A stretch of DNA of 64,000 nt, taken from assembly GCF_029953285.1 (NCBI RefSeq), contig NZ_JASAOI010000007.1, forward strand, positions 1 through 64,000, in the 5' to 3' direction. Under the pieces are notes generated by a model, which was not told the DNA's origin, made no database searches, and worked only from the letters and a program-made list of their open reading frames with translations. The position numbers and the translations under genes were made by a program. Origin of the DNA: Yinghuangia seranimata. GTDB lineage: Bacteria; Actinomycetota; Actinomycetes; Streptomycetales; Streptomycetaceae. Below are positions 17,352 to 29,290 of this stretch, piece by piece; the stretch's first letter is position 1; each line of letters opens with the position of its first letter.

Positions 17352-17837
17352 ATGCGGACGGCGGCCGAACTGCTGCTGTGGTGGCTGCTGTTGACCGGGC
17401 TGTATGTGGTGTTGATCGGGCCGCTTGAGGCGCTCGACGTCGCGGTCGGGGCTGCGTGTGCGTTGGGTGCGGCCGTTGCCGCCGGGGTGGTGCGGCGGGC
17501 CTCCAGCGCGGCTTGGGGGCCTGGCCGGCGTGCGGCGCTCGCGGTGTTGGAGCTGCCGGGTTCCGTCCTCGCGGACACCGTGCGGCTGGCGGCGGCGACG
17601 GGGCGTCGGCTGGTCAGGCCTTCCGGGCGTGCGCCTGGGGTGTTCCGCGAGCTCACGCTGTCTCCGGGTGTGGGGCCCGCGTGGGCCGCGGTGCTGTTGT
17701 CCGCGTCGCCGGGTGTCTACGTCGTGGCGATCGCTCCGTCCGGGCCGTCTCAGCGGGCGCGCACGATCATCGTGCATGCGCTGGACCGTGCTCCTGGTCG
17801 GGTCGAACGTGCCCTGACGGACGGGCGGTCGCGGTGA
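17352..17837 (+). CDS. mnhE: Na+/H+ antiporter subunit E (MnhE/MrpE)
   Basis: A 161-residue membrane protein starting the antiporter operon. Two N-terminal helices (LLLWWLLLTGLYVVLIG and VAVGAACALGAAVAAGVV) are followed by the MrpE-type domain with ELTLSPGVGPAWAAVLLSASPGVYVVAI and a terminal IIVHALDR. Subunit E is an accessory subunit of multisubunit Mrp antiporters that exchange Na+ or K+ for H+. ATG 17352 follows GGGAGG; the frame is open to 17220 without a ribosome site. It overlaps subunit F by GTGA. Confidence 0.85.
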   Translation: MRTAAELLLWWLLLTGLYVVLIGPLEALDVAVGAACALGAAVAAGVVRRASSAAWGPGRRAALAVLELPGSVLADTVRLAAATGRRLVRPSGRAPGVFRELTLSPGVGPAWAAVLLSASPGVYVVAIAPSGPSQRARTIIVHALDRAPGRVERALTDGRSR

Positions 17838-18133
17838 ACGCGTGGCTGATCGCGACCGCGGTCCTGTCCGGGACCGGGTTCCCCGCGTGCCTGTGGCTCG
17901 CGTTGCGCGGCGCGCCCGAACTGCGGCTGGCGGGCGTCGCGTTGGCGGGTCCGTTGGTTGCTGTGCTCTTCGTGCTGCTCGCGCAGGGTGTGAACCGCAG
18001 CTCGTACGTCGACATGGCGCTGTTGGCCGCGGTGCTCGGGCCGGCCGGGATGCTGGTGTTCGCGCGAGGCCTCGCGGGTGAGCGGACGCCGCGGCACCAT
18101 GCGCCGCGACGGCGGGCCGGGGAGGACTCGTGA
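17834..18133 (+). CDS. mnhF: Na+/H+ antiporter subunit F (MnhF/MrpF)
   Basis: A 99-residue protein with three transmembrane helices (WLIATAVLSGTGFPACLWLAL, LAGVALAGPLVAVLFVLLAQ, MALLAAVLGPAGMLVFARGL), the size and plan of MrpF. The conserved region around NRSSYVDMALLAAVLGP matches the MrpF segment that normally carries a membrane Asp (Asp in SYVDMAL). GTG 17834 overlaps the stop of subunit E and its own stop overlaps the GTG of subunit G, so translation is coupled. Confidence 0.85.
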   Translation: MNAWLIATAVLSGTGFPACLWLALRGAPELRLAGVALAGPLVAVLFVLLAQGVNRSSYVDMALLAAVLGPAGMLVFARGLAGERTPRHHAPRRRAGEDS

Positions 18134-18438
18134 CTCCGCGCCACGTCGCCGCCTTGGTGCTGCTCGTGCTCGGTGTGGCGGCGCTGTTGCTGGCCTCGCT
18201 CGCCGCGGTCGTGCTGCCGGGGCCGTACGCGCGGCTGCACGCGTTGTCGGCGGCGAGCACGCTCGGTGCGCCGCTGTGCATGCTGGCCGTCGCCGTCGAG
18301 ACCGGGCCCGGGCGGGCCGCGCTGAAGCTGGTGTTCATCGGCGTCGTGCTGGCGGTCGGCGGCACGGTGGGCACGACGGCGCTCGGCCGCACGACGGTGC
18401 TCCTCAACGATCCCCAGCACGGGGAGGCGGATTCGTGA
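18130..18438 (+). CDS. mnhG: Na+/H+ antiporter subunit G (MnhG/MrpG)
   Basis: A 102-residue protein with three helices and the diagnostic MrpG motif LPGPYARLHALSAASTLGAPLCML (residues 29-52). It belongs to the membrane arm of the Mrp complex. It is coupled to its neighbours by GTGA overlaps on both sides. Confidence 0.87.
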   Translation: MTPRHVAALVLLVLGVAALLLASLAAVVLPGPYARLHALSAASTLGAPLCMLAVAVETGPGRAALKLVFIGVVLAVGGTVGTTALGRTTVLLNDPQHGEADS

Positions 18439-18698
18439 ACAACACCGCCGCCACCGTTCTGGTCACCATCGCGCTGCTGGTCACCGCCGTCGCCGCGACC
18501 GGGGCCGTGCTGGCGCGTGAGCCGGCGCGGCAGGCAGCCGCGTTGGCGGTGTCGGGGCTGGCGTTGGCGTTCCTGTTCGCGGTCCTGCAGGCGCCGGATG
18601 TCGCGCTGTCCGAGCTGGCGGTGGGCACGGCGGTGACGCCGCTGCTGATCCTGCTGACGGTGCGCAAGGTCAGGCGGGGCCGGGAGCGCGACCGGTGA
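18435..18698 (+). CDS. DUF4040 / MrpA C-terminal-like subunit (MbhD type)
   Basis: An 87-residue protein of three helices with the DUF4040 signature ALAFLFAVLQAPDVALSELAVGTAVTPLLILLTVRK. In bacterial Mrp this segment is normally the C-terminal part of the large subunit MrpA; in archaeal Mbh hydrogenases it is a separate gene, mbhD. Here it is separate, as in Mbh. GTG 18435 overlaps the subunit G stop. Confidence 0.82.
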   Translation: MNNTAATVLVTIALLVTAVAATGAVLAREPARQAAALAVSGLALAFLFAVLQAPDVALSELAVGTAVTPLLILLTVRKVRRGRERDR

Positions 18699-18738
18699 CG
18701 GGGCGGCGGGCACGTCCGGCGGCGGGGCGGGGTGCGGT

Positions 18739-19512
18739 GTGACCAAGGCGTGGCGGCTCGGGTTGTTCGGCGTGGCGGCGGCGGTGCTGGCGGGGTGGTG
18801 GGCGGCCGCGTGTGTCGGGCTGCCGGGGTTCGGCGGGCAGGTGCATCCGTACGGTGAGCGGGCGGTCGGCGCGTCGTTGGAGCGGCACACGGCGAACGTG
18901 ATCGCCTCGGTCAACTTCGACCAGCGGGCCTTCGACACGCTGGGCGAGGAGTCGATCCTGTTCGCCTCGGTGCTCGGCGCGACGATGCTGCTGCGTGTCG
19001 CGCGGGACGAGCGCAGGCAACGGCCGCTCGCCGCGCGGGTGATGCCCAGTACGCGGTTGTTCGGCGCGGTGCTGTTGCCGGTGACGCTGCTGACCGGCGC
19101 GTACGTCGTGGCGCACGGGCAGTTGTCGCCGGGCGGCGGTTTCCAGGGCGGGGTGGTGCTGGCGACGGGCCTGCATCTGGCCTACATCGCGGCCGACTAC
19201 CGGGTGTTGGAGCGGGTGCGGCCGCTGACGGTGCTGGACGTCGCGGACGCGGCGGCGGCCGCGGCGTTCACCGTGCTCGGCCTGGTCGGGCTCGTCGCGG
19301 GGGCGTCGTACCTGTCGAACACGCTGCCGCTGGGCACTTTCGGCGAGCTGGCGTCCGGCGGTCTGGTGCCGATCATCAACGCGGCGGTCGGCATCGAGGT
19401 CGCGTCCGGGGTGATCGTGCTGCTGGCGCGGTTCCTGGACCAGGCCGTCGAGGTGGGCGGCGGCCCGGGCGACGGCGGTTCGCGTACCGCCGGGAAGGAG
19501 GACGGCGGATGA
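18739..19512 (+). CDS. Antiporter MnhB domain with N-terminal MbhE-like part
   Basis: A 257-residue fusion. The first 90 residues contain a signal-anchor-like helix and FDQRAFDTLGEESILFASVLGATMLLR, which resembles the separate MbhE subunit. Residues 100-240 are MnhB, with LLPVTLLTGAYVVAHGQLSPGGGFQGGVV and a final ...NAAVGIEVASGVIVLLARF helix. GTG 18739 is 40 bp after the DUF4040 gene, and the stop overlaps the next start (ATGA). The C-terminal tail is Gly/Asp-rich. Confidence 0.83.
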   Translation: MTKAWRLGLFGVAAAVLAGWWAAACVGLPGFGGQVHPYGERAVGASLERHTANVIASVNFDQRAFDTLGEESILFASVLGATMLLRVARDERRQRPLAARVMPSTRLFGAVLLPVTLLTGAYVVAHGQLSPGGGFQGGVVLATGLHLAYIAADYRVLERVRPLTVLDVADAAAAAAFTVLGLVGLVAGASYLSNTLPLGTFGELASGGLVPIINAAVGIEVASGVIVLLARFLDQAVEVGGGPGDGGSRTAGKEDGG

Positions 19513-19865
19513 GCGGCGTGATGGGCTGGCTGCCGTACGCGGTCGCGGGCTGGATCCTGCTGGTCGGCCTGTACGGCCTGGCGACCAGCAGGAACCTGGT
19601 CCACACCGTGGGCTGCCTCGCGGTCGCGCAGAGCTCGACGTACGTGCTGCTGCTGGCCGTCGGCTACCGCAGCGGGGGCACCGCCCCCGTCTACTCCGAC
19701 GCCGAACCCGGCACGCCGGTCGTGGACCCGGTCGTGCAGGCGCTCGTGCTCACCGACATCGTCGTCGGCGCCACGGTGACGGCGCTCCTGCTCGCGCTCG
19801 TGATCCAGATCCGCAAGCGGCACGGCACGGTCGACCCCGAGCGGCTGACCGAACTGAAGGGCTGA
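19509..19865 (+). CDS. mnhC: Na+/H+ antiporter subunit C (MnhC/MrpC, NuoK-like)
   Basis: A 118-residue three-helix subunit homologous to NuoK of complex I. It contains LLVGLYGLATSRNLVHTVGCLAVAQSSTYVLLLAVGY and DPVVQALVLTDIVVGATVTALLLALV, where the conserved VVDPVVQALVLTDIVVG loop is typical of MrpC. It is coupled to the MnhB gene by ATGA and is 4 bp before MnhD. Confidence 0.88.
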   Translation: MSGVMGWLPYAVAGWILLVGLYGLATSRNLVHTVGCLAVAQSSTYVLLLAVGYRSGGTAPVYSDAEPGTPVVDPVVQALVLTDIVVGATVTALLLALVIQIRKRHGTVDPERLTELKG

Positions 19866-19869
19866 CCGG

Positions 19870-21726
19870 GTGCCGTCCACCGTCGATCTGCCGCCGCTCG
19901 CGGTCGCCGTCCCGCTGTTCGGCGCGGTCGTGCTCGCGGTCGCGGGGCGCTGGCTGCCGCGGCTGGGCTGCGACGTGCTGGCCGGGTTGTGGGCGGCCGC
20001 GGACGTCGCGCTGCTGGCGTGGCTGTGGGGAGCCACGGGTGACGGGCGCACGGTGTCGTGGGTGGGCGGCTGGGTGCCGCGGGCCGGGCACAGCGTGGGC
20101 GTGGTGCTGGTCGCCGACCGGATCGGCTCGGGGATCGCGCTGTTGGCGGCGTTGATGGTGTTGGCGGCGGTCGGGTACGCGTGGCGGTACTTCGAGGAGC
20201 CGTCGGGCGGCCACGCGGGGGTGTTCCCCGCGTTGCTGCTGCTGTTCGAGGCGGGGATGGTCGGGTTCGCGCTGACCGGGGACCTGTTCGACGCGTTCGT
20301 GTTCTTCGAGCTGATGGGCGTGGTGGCGTACGCGCTGACGGGCTACCGCATCGAGGACCCGCGGCCGCTGCACGGCGCGTTGGCGTTCGGGGTGCTGAAC
20401 TCGCTGGCCGCGTATGTGACGCTGCTGGGCATCGGCCTGCTGTACGCGCGCACGGGTGAGCTGGGGTTCGCGCAGATCGGCGCCGCGCTGGACGCGTCCG
20501 GGAAGGGCGCGGACGCGCTGGTGGTGTGCGCCTTCGTCTTTGTGCTGGCCGGGCCGCTGGTCAAGGCGGCGCTGGTGCCGTTCCACTTCTGGCTGCCGGA
20601 CGCGCATGCGGTCGCGCCGTCGCCGGTGTGCATGCTGCTGTCGGGTGTCATGGTCGAGCTGGGCGTGTACGGCGTCGCGCGCATCTATTGGACGGTGTTC
20701 GCCGGGCCCGGCGGCATCCCCGCCGACGCGGTACGGCCGAGCCTGCTCGCGCTGGCGGTGCTCACTTCGCTGGTGGGCGCGGTGATGTGCTGGCAGCAGC
20801 GGCACATCAAGCGGTTGCTGGCGTTCTCCACGGTCGCGCACGTCGGCCTGTTCACGGCGGGTGTCGCGGTGCTGGAGCCGGCGGCGCTCGGCGGGACGGC
20901 GGTGTACGTGGCCGCGCACGCCGGGGCCAAGGGCGCGTTGTTCGCGCTGACGGGTGTGCTGCTGGACCGCTTCGGTTCGGTCGACGAGGCCGGGTTGCAC
21001 GGGCGCGGGCGGGAGCTGCCCGTCGTCGGCGCACTGTTCACGGTCGGGGCGGTCGCGTTGGCGGGGCTGCCGCCGTTCGGCACGGGGCTCGGGAAGGGGC
21101 TGGCCGAGGAGTCCGCGAAGTCCTACGCCCCGTGGCTGCCGTGGCTGTTCACGCTGGTGTCGGCGGTGACGGCGGCGGCGGTGCTGCGGGTGGCGCTGCG
21201 TGTGTGGTGGGGCGCGGGGTCCGCGTCGCACGGGCACGCGGGCGACCCGGAGACCTCGGGCGGGGGCGAGGAGCCGGAGGTGCGCGCGCCGCGCCGGACG
21301 CTGCCGGTGGTGCTGGTGGCGGTGCCCGCGCTGCTGCTCGCCGGGTGCCTGGCGGTCGGTGTGGTGCCGGGTGTCGCCGAGGCGTTCGACCAGGCCGCGC
21401 GGGTGTTCTGCGACCGGCCGGGATATGTGGCGGCGGCGCTCGACCCGGGCACGGCGCCGCCGGTCCCGCCCGGCCCGGCTCCGGACTGGTGGTCGGCCGG
21501 GGCGGTGCTCTCGGGGCTGCTGTCGACGGCGCTGGCGGTGGCGGGTGCGGCGGTCGCGGTGTGGGCGCCCGGACGGGTGAGCGCCCGTGCCCGCGCGGCG
21601 GCCCGGCGCTGCCACCTCGCCGTGCGCCCGCTGCGCGGCCTGCACACGGGCCTGATCGGCGACTACGTGGCCTGGCTGACCGTCGGCCTTGCCGGCCTGC
21701 TGGTCGCGGTCGGCGCGCTGCGCTGA
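19870..21726 (+). CDS. mnhD: Na+/H+ antiporter subunit D (MnhD/MrpD, NuoM/N-like)
   Basis: A 618-residue polytopic proton- or cation-translocating subunit of the NuoL/M/N family. It has LFDAFVFFELMGVVAYALTGYR and the key membrane Lys in GPLVKAALVPFHFWLPDAHAVAPSP. It also has the discontinuous helix region QQRHIKRLLAFSTVAHVGLF and the late ALAGLPPFGTGLGK motif. It is somewhat longer than usual because of a hydrophilic loop (residues about 455-475) and an extra C-terminal helix. It is the only large antiporter subunit in this operon; a separate full MnhA is absent. The next gene downstream is catalase. Confidence 0.9.
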   Translation: MPSTVDLPPLAVAVPLFGAVVLAVAGRWLPRLGCDVLAGLWAAADVALLAWLWGATGDGRTVSWVGGWVPRAGHSVGVVLVADRIGSGIALLAALMVLAAVGYAWRYFEEPSGGHAGVFPALLLLFEAGMVGFALTGDLFDAFVFFELMGVVAYALTGYRIEDPRPLHGALAFGVLNSLAAYVTLLGIGLLYARTGELGFAQIGAALDASGKGADALVVCAFVFVLAGPLVKAALVPFHFWLPDAHAVAPSPVCMLLSGVMVELGVYGVARIYWTVFAGPGGIPADAVRPSLLALAVLTSLVGAVMCWQQRHIKRLLAFSTVAHVGLFTAGVAVLEPAALGGTAVYVAAHAGAKGALFALTGVLLDRFGSVDEAGLHGRGRELPVVGALFTVGAVALAGLPPFGTGLGKGLAEESAKSYAPWLPWLFTLVSAVTAAAVLRVALRVWWGAGSASHGHAGDPETSGGGEEPEVRAPRRTLPVVLVAVPALLLAGCLAVGVVPGVAEAFDQAARVFCDRPGYVAAALDPGTAPPVPPGPAPDWWSAGAVLSGLLSTALAVAGAAVAVWAPGRVSARARAAARRCHLAVRPLRGLHTGLIGDYVAWLTVGLAGLLVAVGALR

Positions 21727-21739
21727 GCCGGACGCGGCG

Positions 21740-21764
21740 GGTTCGGCCGGCGGTCGCCGGGTAG
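21740..21764 (+). promoter_or_regulatory. SigB-like promoter of the catalase gene
   Basis: GGTT-N15-GGGTAG, about 100 nt upstream of the catalase ATG and just after the antiporter operon. Confidence 0.65.
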
Positions 21765-21866
21765 CCGCAGGGCGCGGCGGAGGCAGGAGGGCCGCCGTCA
21801 CGCCCGCGCGTGCGTGCAGACCGCCGCGCGTTCCACCCACCGAACCACCTTGAGGAGCACCGCGTC

Positions 21867-23921
21867 ATGGGCCACGACACCAGCCGCGACCGCAAGGACG
21901 AACAGCTCGAAGCCGCCCGGGTCCGCGACGACGACCACCTGCTGACCACGAACCAGGGCGTGCCGGTCGACGACGACGACAACACGCTGCGGGCCGGCGA
22001 ACGCGGCCCCTCGCTGCTGGAGGACTTCCACTTCCGCGAGAAGCTGACGCACTTCGACCACGAGCGCATCCCCGAGCGGGTCGTGCACGCGCGCGGCGCC
22101 GGGGCGTACGGCCACTTCGAGGCGTACGCGTCGTGCGGCGACGTGACGCGCGCCCACTTCCTCGCCGAACCGGGCCGCCGTACACCGGTGTTCGTGCGGT
22201 TCTCGACGGTCGCCGGCTCGCGCGGCTCCGCCGACACGGTGCGGGACGTGCGCGGTTTCGCCGTGAAGTTCTACACCGAGGAGGGGAACTTCGACCTGGT
22301 CGGCAACAACATGCCGGTCTTCTTCATCCAGGACGGCGCGAAGTTCCCCGACTTCGTGCACGCGGTCAAGCCCGAGCCGCACAACGAGATCCCGCAGGCC
22401 GCGTCGGCGCACGACACGCTGTGGGACTTCGTGCGCAAGCAGACCGAGACGACGCACATGATGCTGTGGGTGATGTCGGACCGGGCGCTGCCGCGCAGCT
22501 ACCGCACGATGCAGGGCTTCGGCGTCCACACGTTCCGGTTCGTCGACGCCGACGGGACCGGCACGTTCGTGAAGTTCCACTGGAAGCCGCGGCTGGGCGT
22601 GCACTCGCTGGTGTGGGACGAGGCGCAGCGGCTCGCCGGCCTCGACCCGGACTTCAACCGGCGCGACCTGTGGGAGGCGATCGAATCGGGCGCGTTCCCC
22701 GAGTGGGAGCTGGGTGTGCAGCTGGTGCCGGAGTCCCGCGAGCACGAGTTCGACTTCGACCTGCTGGACGCGACCAAGCTGATCCCCGAGGAGCTGGTGC
22801 CGGTCCGGCCGCTCGGCCGCATGGTGCTCGACCGCAACCCGGACGATTTCTTCGCCGAGACCGAGCAGGCGGCGTTCCACACGGCGCACGTGGTGCCGGG
22901 GATCGACTTCAGCAACGACCCGCTGCTGCAGGCCCGGCTGTTCTCGTACCTGGACACGCAGCTGATCCGGCTGGGCGGGCCGAACTTCGCGCAGCTGCCG
23001 GTGAACCGGCCGCTCGCCGAGGTGCACAACAACCAGCGCGACGCGTACCACCAGTCCAGCGTGCACGTCGGGCGCACCGCCTACACCGACAACGCGCTCG
23101 CGATGGGCTGCCCGGCCGCGGCCGGGCCGGAGCGGGGCTACCAGCACCTGCAGGCGGGCGTGGACGGCGCGAAAATCAAGCGGCGCAGCCCGAGCTTCGC
23201 CGACCACTTCACGCAGGCGGCGCTGTTCTGGCGGAGCATGTCCGACTGGGAGCGCGAGCACATCGTGGAGGCGTTCCGCTTCGAGCTCGGCAAGGTCGAC
23301 AGCGTCGAGATCCGGCGGGACGTCGTCGCCCAGCTCGCGCACGTCGACCGCGCGCTGGCCGAGGGTGTGGCCGACGGGCTCGCCCTGGAGCGGCCCGAGG
23401 CCGTCGCGACGCCCGAGCCCGCGCCGTCGCCCGCCCTGAGCCTCGACGCGCTGGCCGGCGACTCGGGGATCGCGACGATGAAGGTCGCGGTCCTGGCGGC
23501 GTCCGGCGTCGATACCGGGACGCTGAGCGGTGTCGTCGACGCGCTGACCGTACGCGGCGCGGTGTGCGAGGTCGTCGCGTGCGACGCCGGGCAGCTCGAC
23601 GGCGACGCGCCCGGCCGCGACAAGGACGTCGTGCGGCGCGCCATGTTCACCGTCGCCGCGCCGCTGTACGACGCGGTCGTGGTGCCGGACGGCGACCGTG
23701 CCGTCGAACGCCTGGCCGACGACCACGTGGTGAGGGGCTTCGTCGCCGAGGCCTACCGGCACGGCAAGGCGCTGGGCTCCCTCGGCCTGGGCGTCGGCGT
23801 GCTGGCCGCGTCGGGGGTGCCCGAGGACGCGCCGGGTGTCGTCAGCACCCGGGACCTGGGCCCGGACGAGTTCGCGGCCCGCTTCGCCGCGGCGGCCGCA
23901 CGACGCCACTGGTCCCGCTGA
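21867..23921 (+). CDS. katE: Large-subunit monofunctional catalase (KatE type)
   Basis: A 684-residue haem catalase of clade 2, the long form with a C-terminal DJ-1/GATase-like domain. The catalase core (residues 1-500) has the distal His in [13 protein letters not shown], the Asn in [20 protein letters not shown] and the proximal Tyr in [15 protein letters not shown]. The C-terminal domain begins near [11 protein letters not shown] (residue 538) and lacks the nucleophilic Cys ([10 protein letters not shown]), as in other catalases. It decomposes hydrogen peroxide. ATG 21867 follows GAGGAG. The GGGTAG promoter at 21740-21764 points to general-stress control. Confidence 0.95.
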   Translation: MGHDTSRDRKDEQLEAARVRDDDHLLTTNQGVPVDDDDNTLRAGERGPSLLEDFHFREKLTHFDHERIPERVVHARGAGAYGHFEAYASCGDVTRAHFLAEPGRRTPVFVRFSTVAGSRGSADTVRDVRGFAVKFYTEEGNFDLVGNNMPVFFIQDGAKFPDFVHAVKPEPHNEIPQAASAHDTLWDFVRKQTETTHMMLWVMSDRALPRSYRTMQGFGVHTFRFVDADGTGTFVKFHWKPRLGVHSLVWDEAQRLAGLDPDFNRRDLWEAIESGAFPEWELGVQLVPESREHEFDFDLLDATKLIPEELVPVRPLGRMVLDRNPDDFFAETEQAAFHTAHVVPGIDFSNDPLLQARLFSYLDTQLIRLGGPNFAQLPVNRPLAEVHNNQRDAYHQSSVHVGRTAYTDNALAMGCPAAAGPERGYQHLQAGVDGAKIKRRSPSFADHFTQAALFWRSMSDWEREHIVEAFRFELGKVDSVEIRRDVVAQLAHVDRALAEGVADGLALERPEAVATPEPAPSPALSLDALAGDSGIATMKVAVLAASGVDTGTLSGVVDALTVRGAVCEVVACDAGQLDGDAPGRDKDVVRRAMFTVAAPLYDAVVVPDGDRAVERLADDHVVRGFVAEAYRHGKALGSLGLGVGVLAASGVPEDAPGVVSTRDLGPDEFAARFAAAAARRHWSR

Positions 23922-23927
23922 CCGTGC

Positions 23928-24281
23928 TCAGGCGGGCTGCCAGAGCTCGATCCGGTTGCCCTCGGGGTCGGTCACCCAGCCGAACCGGCCGACGCCTTCC
24001 ATGTCCTGCGTCTCGTCGGCCACGTCCGCGCCCTGGGCGCGCAGTTGCGCGAGCATGGCGTCCAGGTCGCGGACGCGGAAGTTGAGCATCGTCTGCTGGG
24101 CGCGGGACCCGAAGTAGTCGGTCCCGGCCTCGAACGCCGCGAACACGGTCGGCCCGGCCTCCGGCCGCCACAGACCGTGTTCGTCGGCGTCCAGCCCCAG
24201 ACGGTCGCGGTACCACGCGCCCAGCGCCGCGGGGTCTTTCGCACGCAGGAAGTAGCCGCCGATCCCCAGCACTCGTTCCAT
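23928..24281 (-). CDS. VOC-family (glyoxalase-like) protein
   Basis: A 117-residue single VOC unit with paired beta-alpha-beta-beta-beta modules: an N-terminal GIGGYFLRAKDPAALGAWYRDRLGL, a central MLNFRVRDLDAMLAQLRAQG, and a terminal WVTDPEGNRIELWQ, whose Glu is a usual metal ligand. Possible roles include glyoxalase-type chemistry or ligand binding; there is no evidence for a specific one. It converges with catalase, 6 bp apart, and its start lies near the tnpB element. Confidence 0.85.
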   Translation of the reverse strand: MERVLGIGGYFLRAKDPAALGAWYRDRLGLDADEHGLWRPEAGPTVFAAFEAGTDYFGSRAQQTMLNFRVRDLDAMLAQLRAQGADVADETQDMEGVGRFGWVTDPEGNRIELWQPA

Positions 24282-24315
24282 GCGCTCATCCTGCCAGTCG
24301 CGTGGCCCGCCTCGG

Positions 24316-24408
24316 TCACTTGACGTGCTTGACCATCACGACCAGCCCCATGTCCTTGCCTGCGTCGCGCCCGTCCGGCAGGATCTGGGCGGCCGTCGCG
24401 TCGGCCGG
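24316..24408 (-). pseudogene. Possible C-terminal remnant of an interrupted gene
   Basis: On the minus strand a frame of about 30 codons (PADATAAQILPDGRDAGKDM... ending MVKHVK and stop at 24316) reads like a protein C-terminus but has no start. It abuts the presumed left end of the tnpB element, so the insertion may have cut a gene here. I could not find the other half beyond the right end. Weak evidence. Confidence 0.2.
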
Positions 24409-24437
24409 TGTCGGTGGTGCGGGATAGCGTGCGGGCT

Positions 24438-25664
24438 GTGTCCACGAGTTCCGTGAAGCGGGCGTTCAAGTACCGCTTCTATCCGACCGATGCGCAGGCG
24501 GCCGAGCTGTCGCGCACGTTCGGGTGCGTGCGGAAGGTCTACAACCTGGCCCTCGCCGCCCGCACCGAGGCCTGGACACAACGGCGGGAACGGGTGAACT
24601 ACAGCGCCACCTCGGCGATGCTGACCGCGTGGAAGAAGACCGGGGAACTGGCCTACTTGAACGATGTTTCCTCGGTGCCGTTGCAGCAGTGTCTGCGGCA
24701 CTTGCAGACGGCGTTCGCGAACTTCTTCGCCAGGCGCGCCAAGTACCCGCGCTTCAAGTCGCGGAAGAGGTCCCGGAAATCCGCCGAGTACACCACCTCC
24801 GGTTTCCGGTTCCGTGACGGGAAGCTCACGTTGGCGAAGATGGCGGAGCCGCTGGCCATCGTGTGGTCCCGTCCGCTTCCGGAGGGGGCGGCACCGTCCA
24901 CCGTGACGGTCTCGCAGGACGCGGCCGGCCGCTGGTTCGTGTCCATGCTGTGCGGCGACCCGACCGTGGGGCCGCTCCCCGCCACCGGTCCAGCGGTCGG
25001 GATTGACGTGGGCCTGGACCACCTGCTGACCCTGTCCACCGGTGAGAAGATCACCAACCCGAGGCACGAGCGAGCCGATCGTTTCCGGCTTGCCAAGGCC
25101 CAGCGGGAGCTGTCCCGCAAGGCCAGGGGCGACGGCGCCAACCGGCGCAAGGCCCGCACCAGGGTCGCCCGAGTCCATGCCCGGATCGCCGACCGGCGCC
25201 GGGACCACCTGCACAAGCTCACCACCCGACTCGTGCGTGAAAACCAAACGCTCGTGATCGAGGACCTGGCCGTGCGCAACATGGTCAGGAACCGCAGCCT
25301 TGCCCGCGCCGTCAGCGATGCCGCGTGGGCCGAGTTCCGGGGCATGTTGGAGTACAAGGCCGCCTGGTACGGGCGGGACCTGGTCGTCGTCGACCGGTGG
25401 TTCCCCTCGTCCAAGCTGTGCTCCCACTGCGGCGCCCTCCAGGCGGAGATGCCGCTGCACGTCCGTACCTGGACGTGCGACTGCGGCACGACCCATGACC
25501 GGGACGTGAACGCCGCGAAGAACCTGCTGGCCGCCGGACTGGCGGTGACAGCCTGTGGAGACGGTGTAAGTCCTCAACGGAGCCTTCCGGGCGGGCGGTC
25601 GTCGGTGAAGCAGGAAGTGGTCCCACCGCGGCGCACTCGCGCAGCGGCTCAGCCGCGAGGCTGA
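24438..25664 (+). CDS. tnpB: TnpB RNA-guided endonuclease
   Basis: A 408-residue TnpB with all catalytic parts. These are the N-terminal OrfB/wedge segment (KRAFKYRFYPT), the RuvC Asp190 in GIDVGLD, Glu275 in VIEDLAV, the terminal HDRDVNAAKN (Asp354/Asp356), and a zinc ribbon formed by CSHCG (328/331) and CDCG (347/349). GTG 24438 is the start that gives the normal N-terminus. TnpB cleaves DNA next to a target-adjacent motif, guided by an RNA from its own 3' end, and so favours retention of the element. No residue is missing, so it is probably active. It stands alone between a VOC gene and the PP2C gene. Confidence 0.92.
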   Translation: MSTSSVKRAFKYRFYPTDAQAAELSRTFGCVRKVYNLALAARTEAWTQRRERVNYSATSAMLTAWKKTGELAYLNDVSSVPLQQCLRHLQTAFANFFARRAKYPRFKSRKRSRKSAEYTTSGFRFRDGKLTLAKMAEPLAIVWSRPLPEGAAPSTVTVSQDAAGRWFVSMLCGDPTVGPLPATGPAVGIDVGLDHLLTLSTGEKITNPRHERADRFRLAKAQRELSRKARGDGANRRKARTRVARVHARIADRRRDHLHKLTTRLVRENQTLVIEDLAVRNMVRNRSLARAVSDAAWAEFRGMLEYKAAWYGRDLVVVDRWFPSSKLCSHCGALQAEMPLHVRTWTCDCGTTHDRDVNAAKNLLAAGLAVTACGDGVSPQRSLPGGRSSVKQEVVPPRRTRAAAQPRG

Positions 25665-25671
25665 GGGGAAT

Positions 25672-25701
25672 CCCCCTCCTTCGGGAGGGGGAGAGAGTCA
25701 A
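25672..25701 (+). ncRNA. Right-end hairpin / 3' part of putative omega-RNA
   Basis: CCCCCTCC and GGAGGGGG pair over a TTCG tetraloop (25672-25691), followed by GAGAGTCAA. This is the expected scaffold end of a TnpB omega-RNA; the guide would begin at 25702. The RNA itself is inferred. Confidence 0.55.
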
Positions 25702-25796
25702 GAAGTAGCTGTAGACCGCCCCCGCCCCCCGCACACACGACGACCGATCCGACCAGCAGGTGGTAGCCGTTTCGTTTTCCCGGGGCCTGGAACGGC

Positions 25797-29120
<3,324 letters not shown>

Positions 29121-29135
<15 letters not shown>

Positions 29136-29290
29136 GTGCGATCAGCTCCCCCTGTACGGGTCCGAAGCCCGTCCTGGACCGCGCGCTGTGGTCCCACAGC
29201 GCGGAAGACCGGCCGCATCCGTTCGCTGACCACCGTCGTCGCACGCTCGTTCATGTGCGGTCAGCTCCCGCCGTGCGGGTAGGAAGCTCG
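29121..29290. repeat. Direct repeat of the phosphatase start region
   Basis: About 50 bp at 29121-29171 and 29240-29290 are near-identical (gcacgctcg-c/t-tcatgtgcg-a/g-tcagctccc...), offset by 119 bp. Each copy carries a ribosome site and an ATG overlapping an upstream TGA. Confidence 0.7.
29132..29254 (-). CDS. 40-codon frame coupled to the PP2C phosphatase
   Basis: ATG 29254 (MNERATTVV...) is preceded by GGGAGCTGACCGCAC, nearly identical to the sequence before the phosphatase start (GGGAGCTGATCGCAC). The frame ends [10 protein letters not shown] and its TGA overlaps the phosphatase ATG. The start resembles the phosphatase start (MSERAAT), so this is probably a by-product of a 119-bp duplication. 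It could act as a leader peptide for translational coupling, but there is no proof that it is a real gene. Confidence 0.3.

Larger units (their letters stand above)
24400..25701 (+). mobile_element. IS200/IS605-type element carrying only tnpB
   Basis: The element comprises an intact tnpB and a right end with a UUCG-capped hairpin (25672-25691) followed by TCAA ending at 25701. That is the usual layout of the overlapping omega-RNA scaffold and right end in this family. No tnpA or serine resolvase gene is present, so movement would need a transposase in trans. The left boundary is approximate; the conserved-looking stretch before the GTG starts near 24400. The sequence right after 25701 would be the natural guide segment. 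Confidence 0.7.

Noticed and set aside
23538-23921. A separate DJ-1/PfpI gene after catalase
   Set aside because: It is in frame with catalase and is the normal C-terminal domain of large-subunit catalases.
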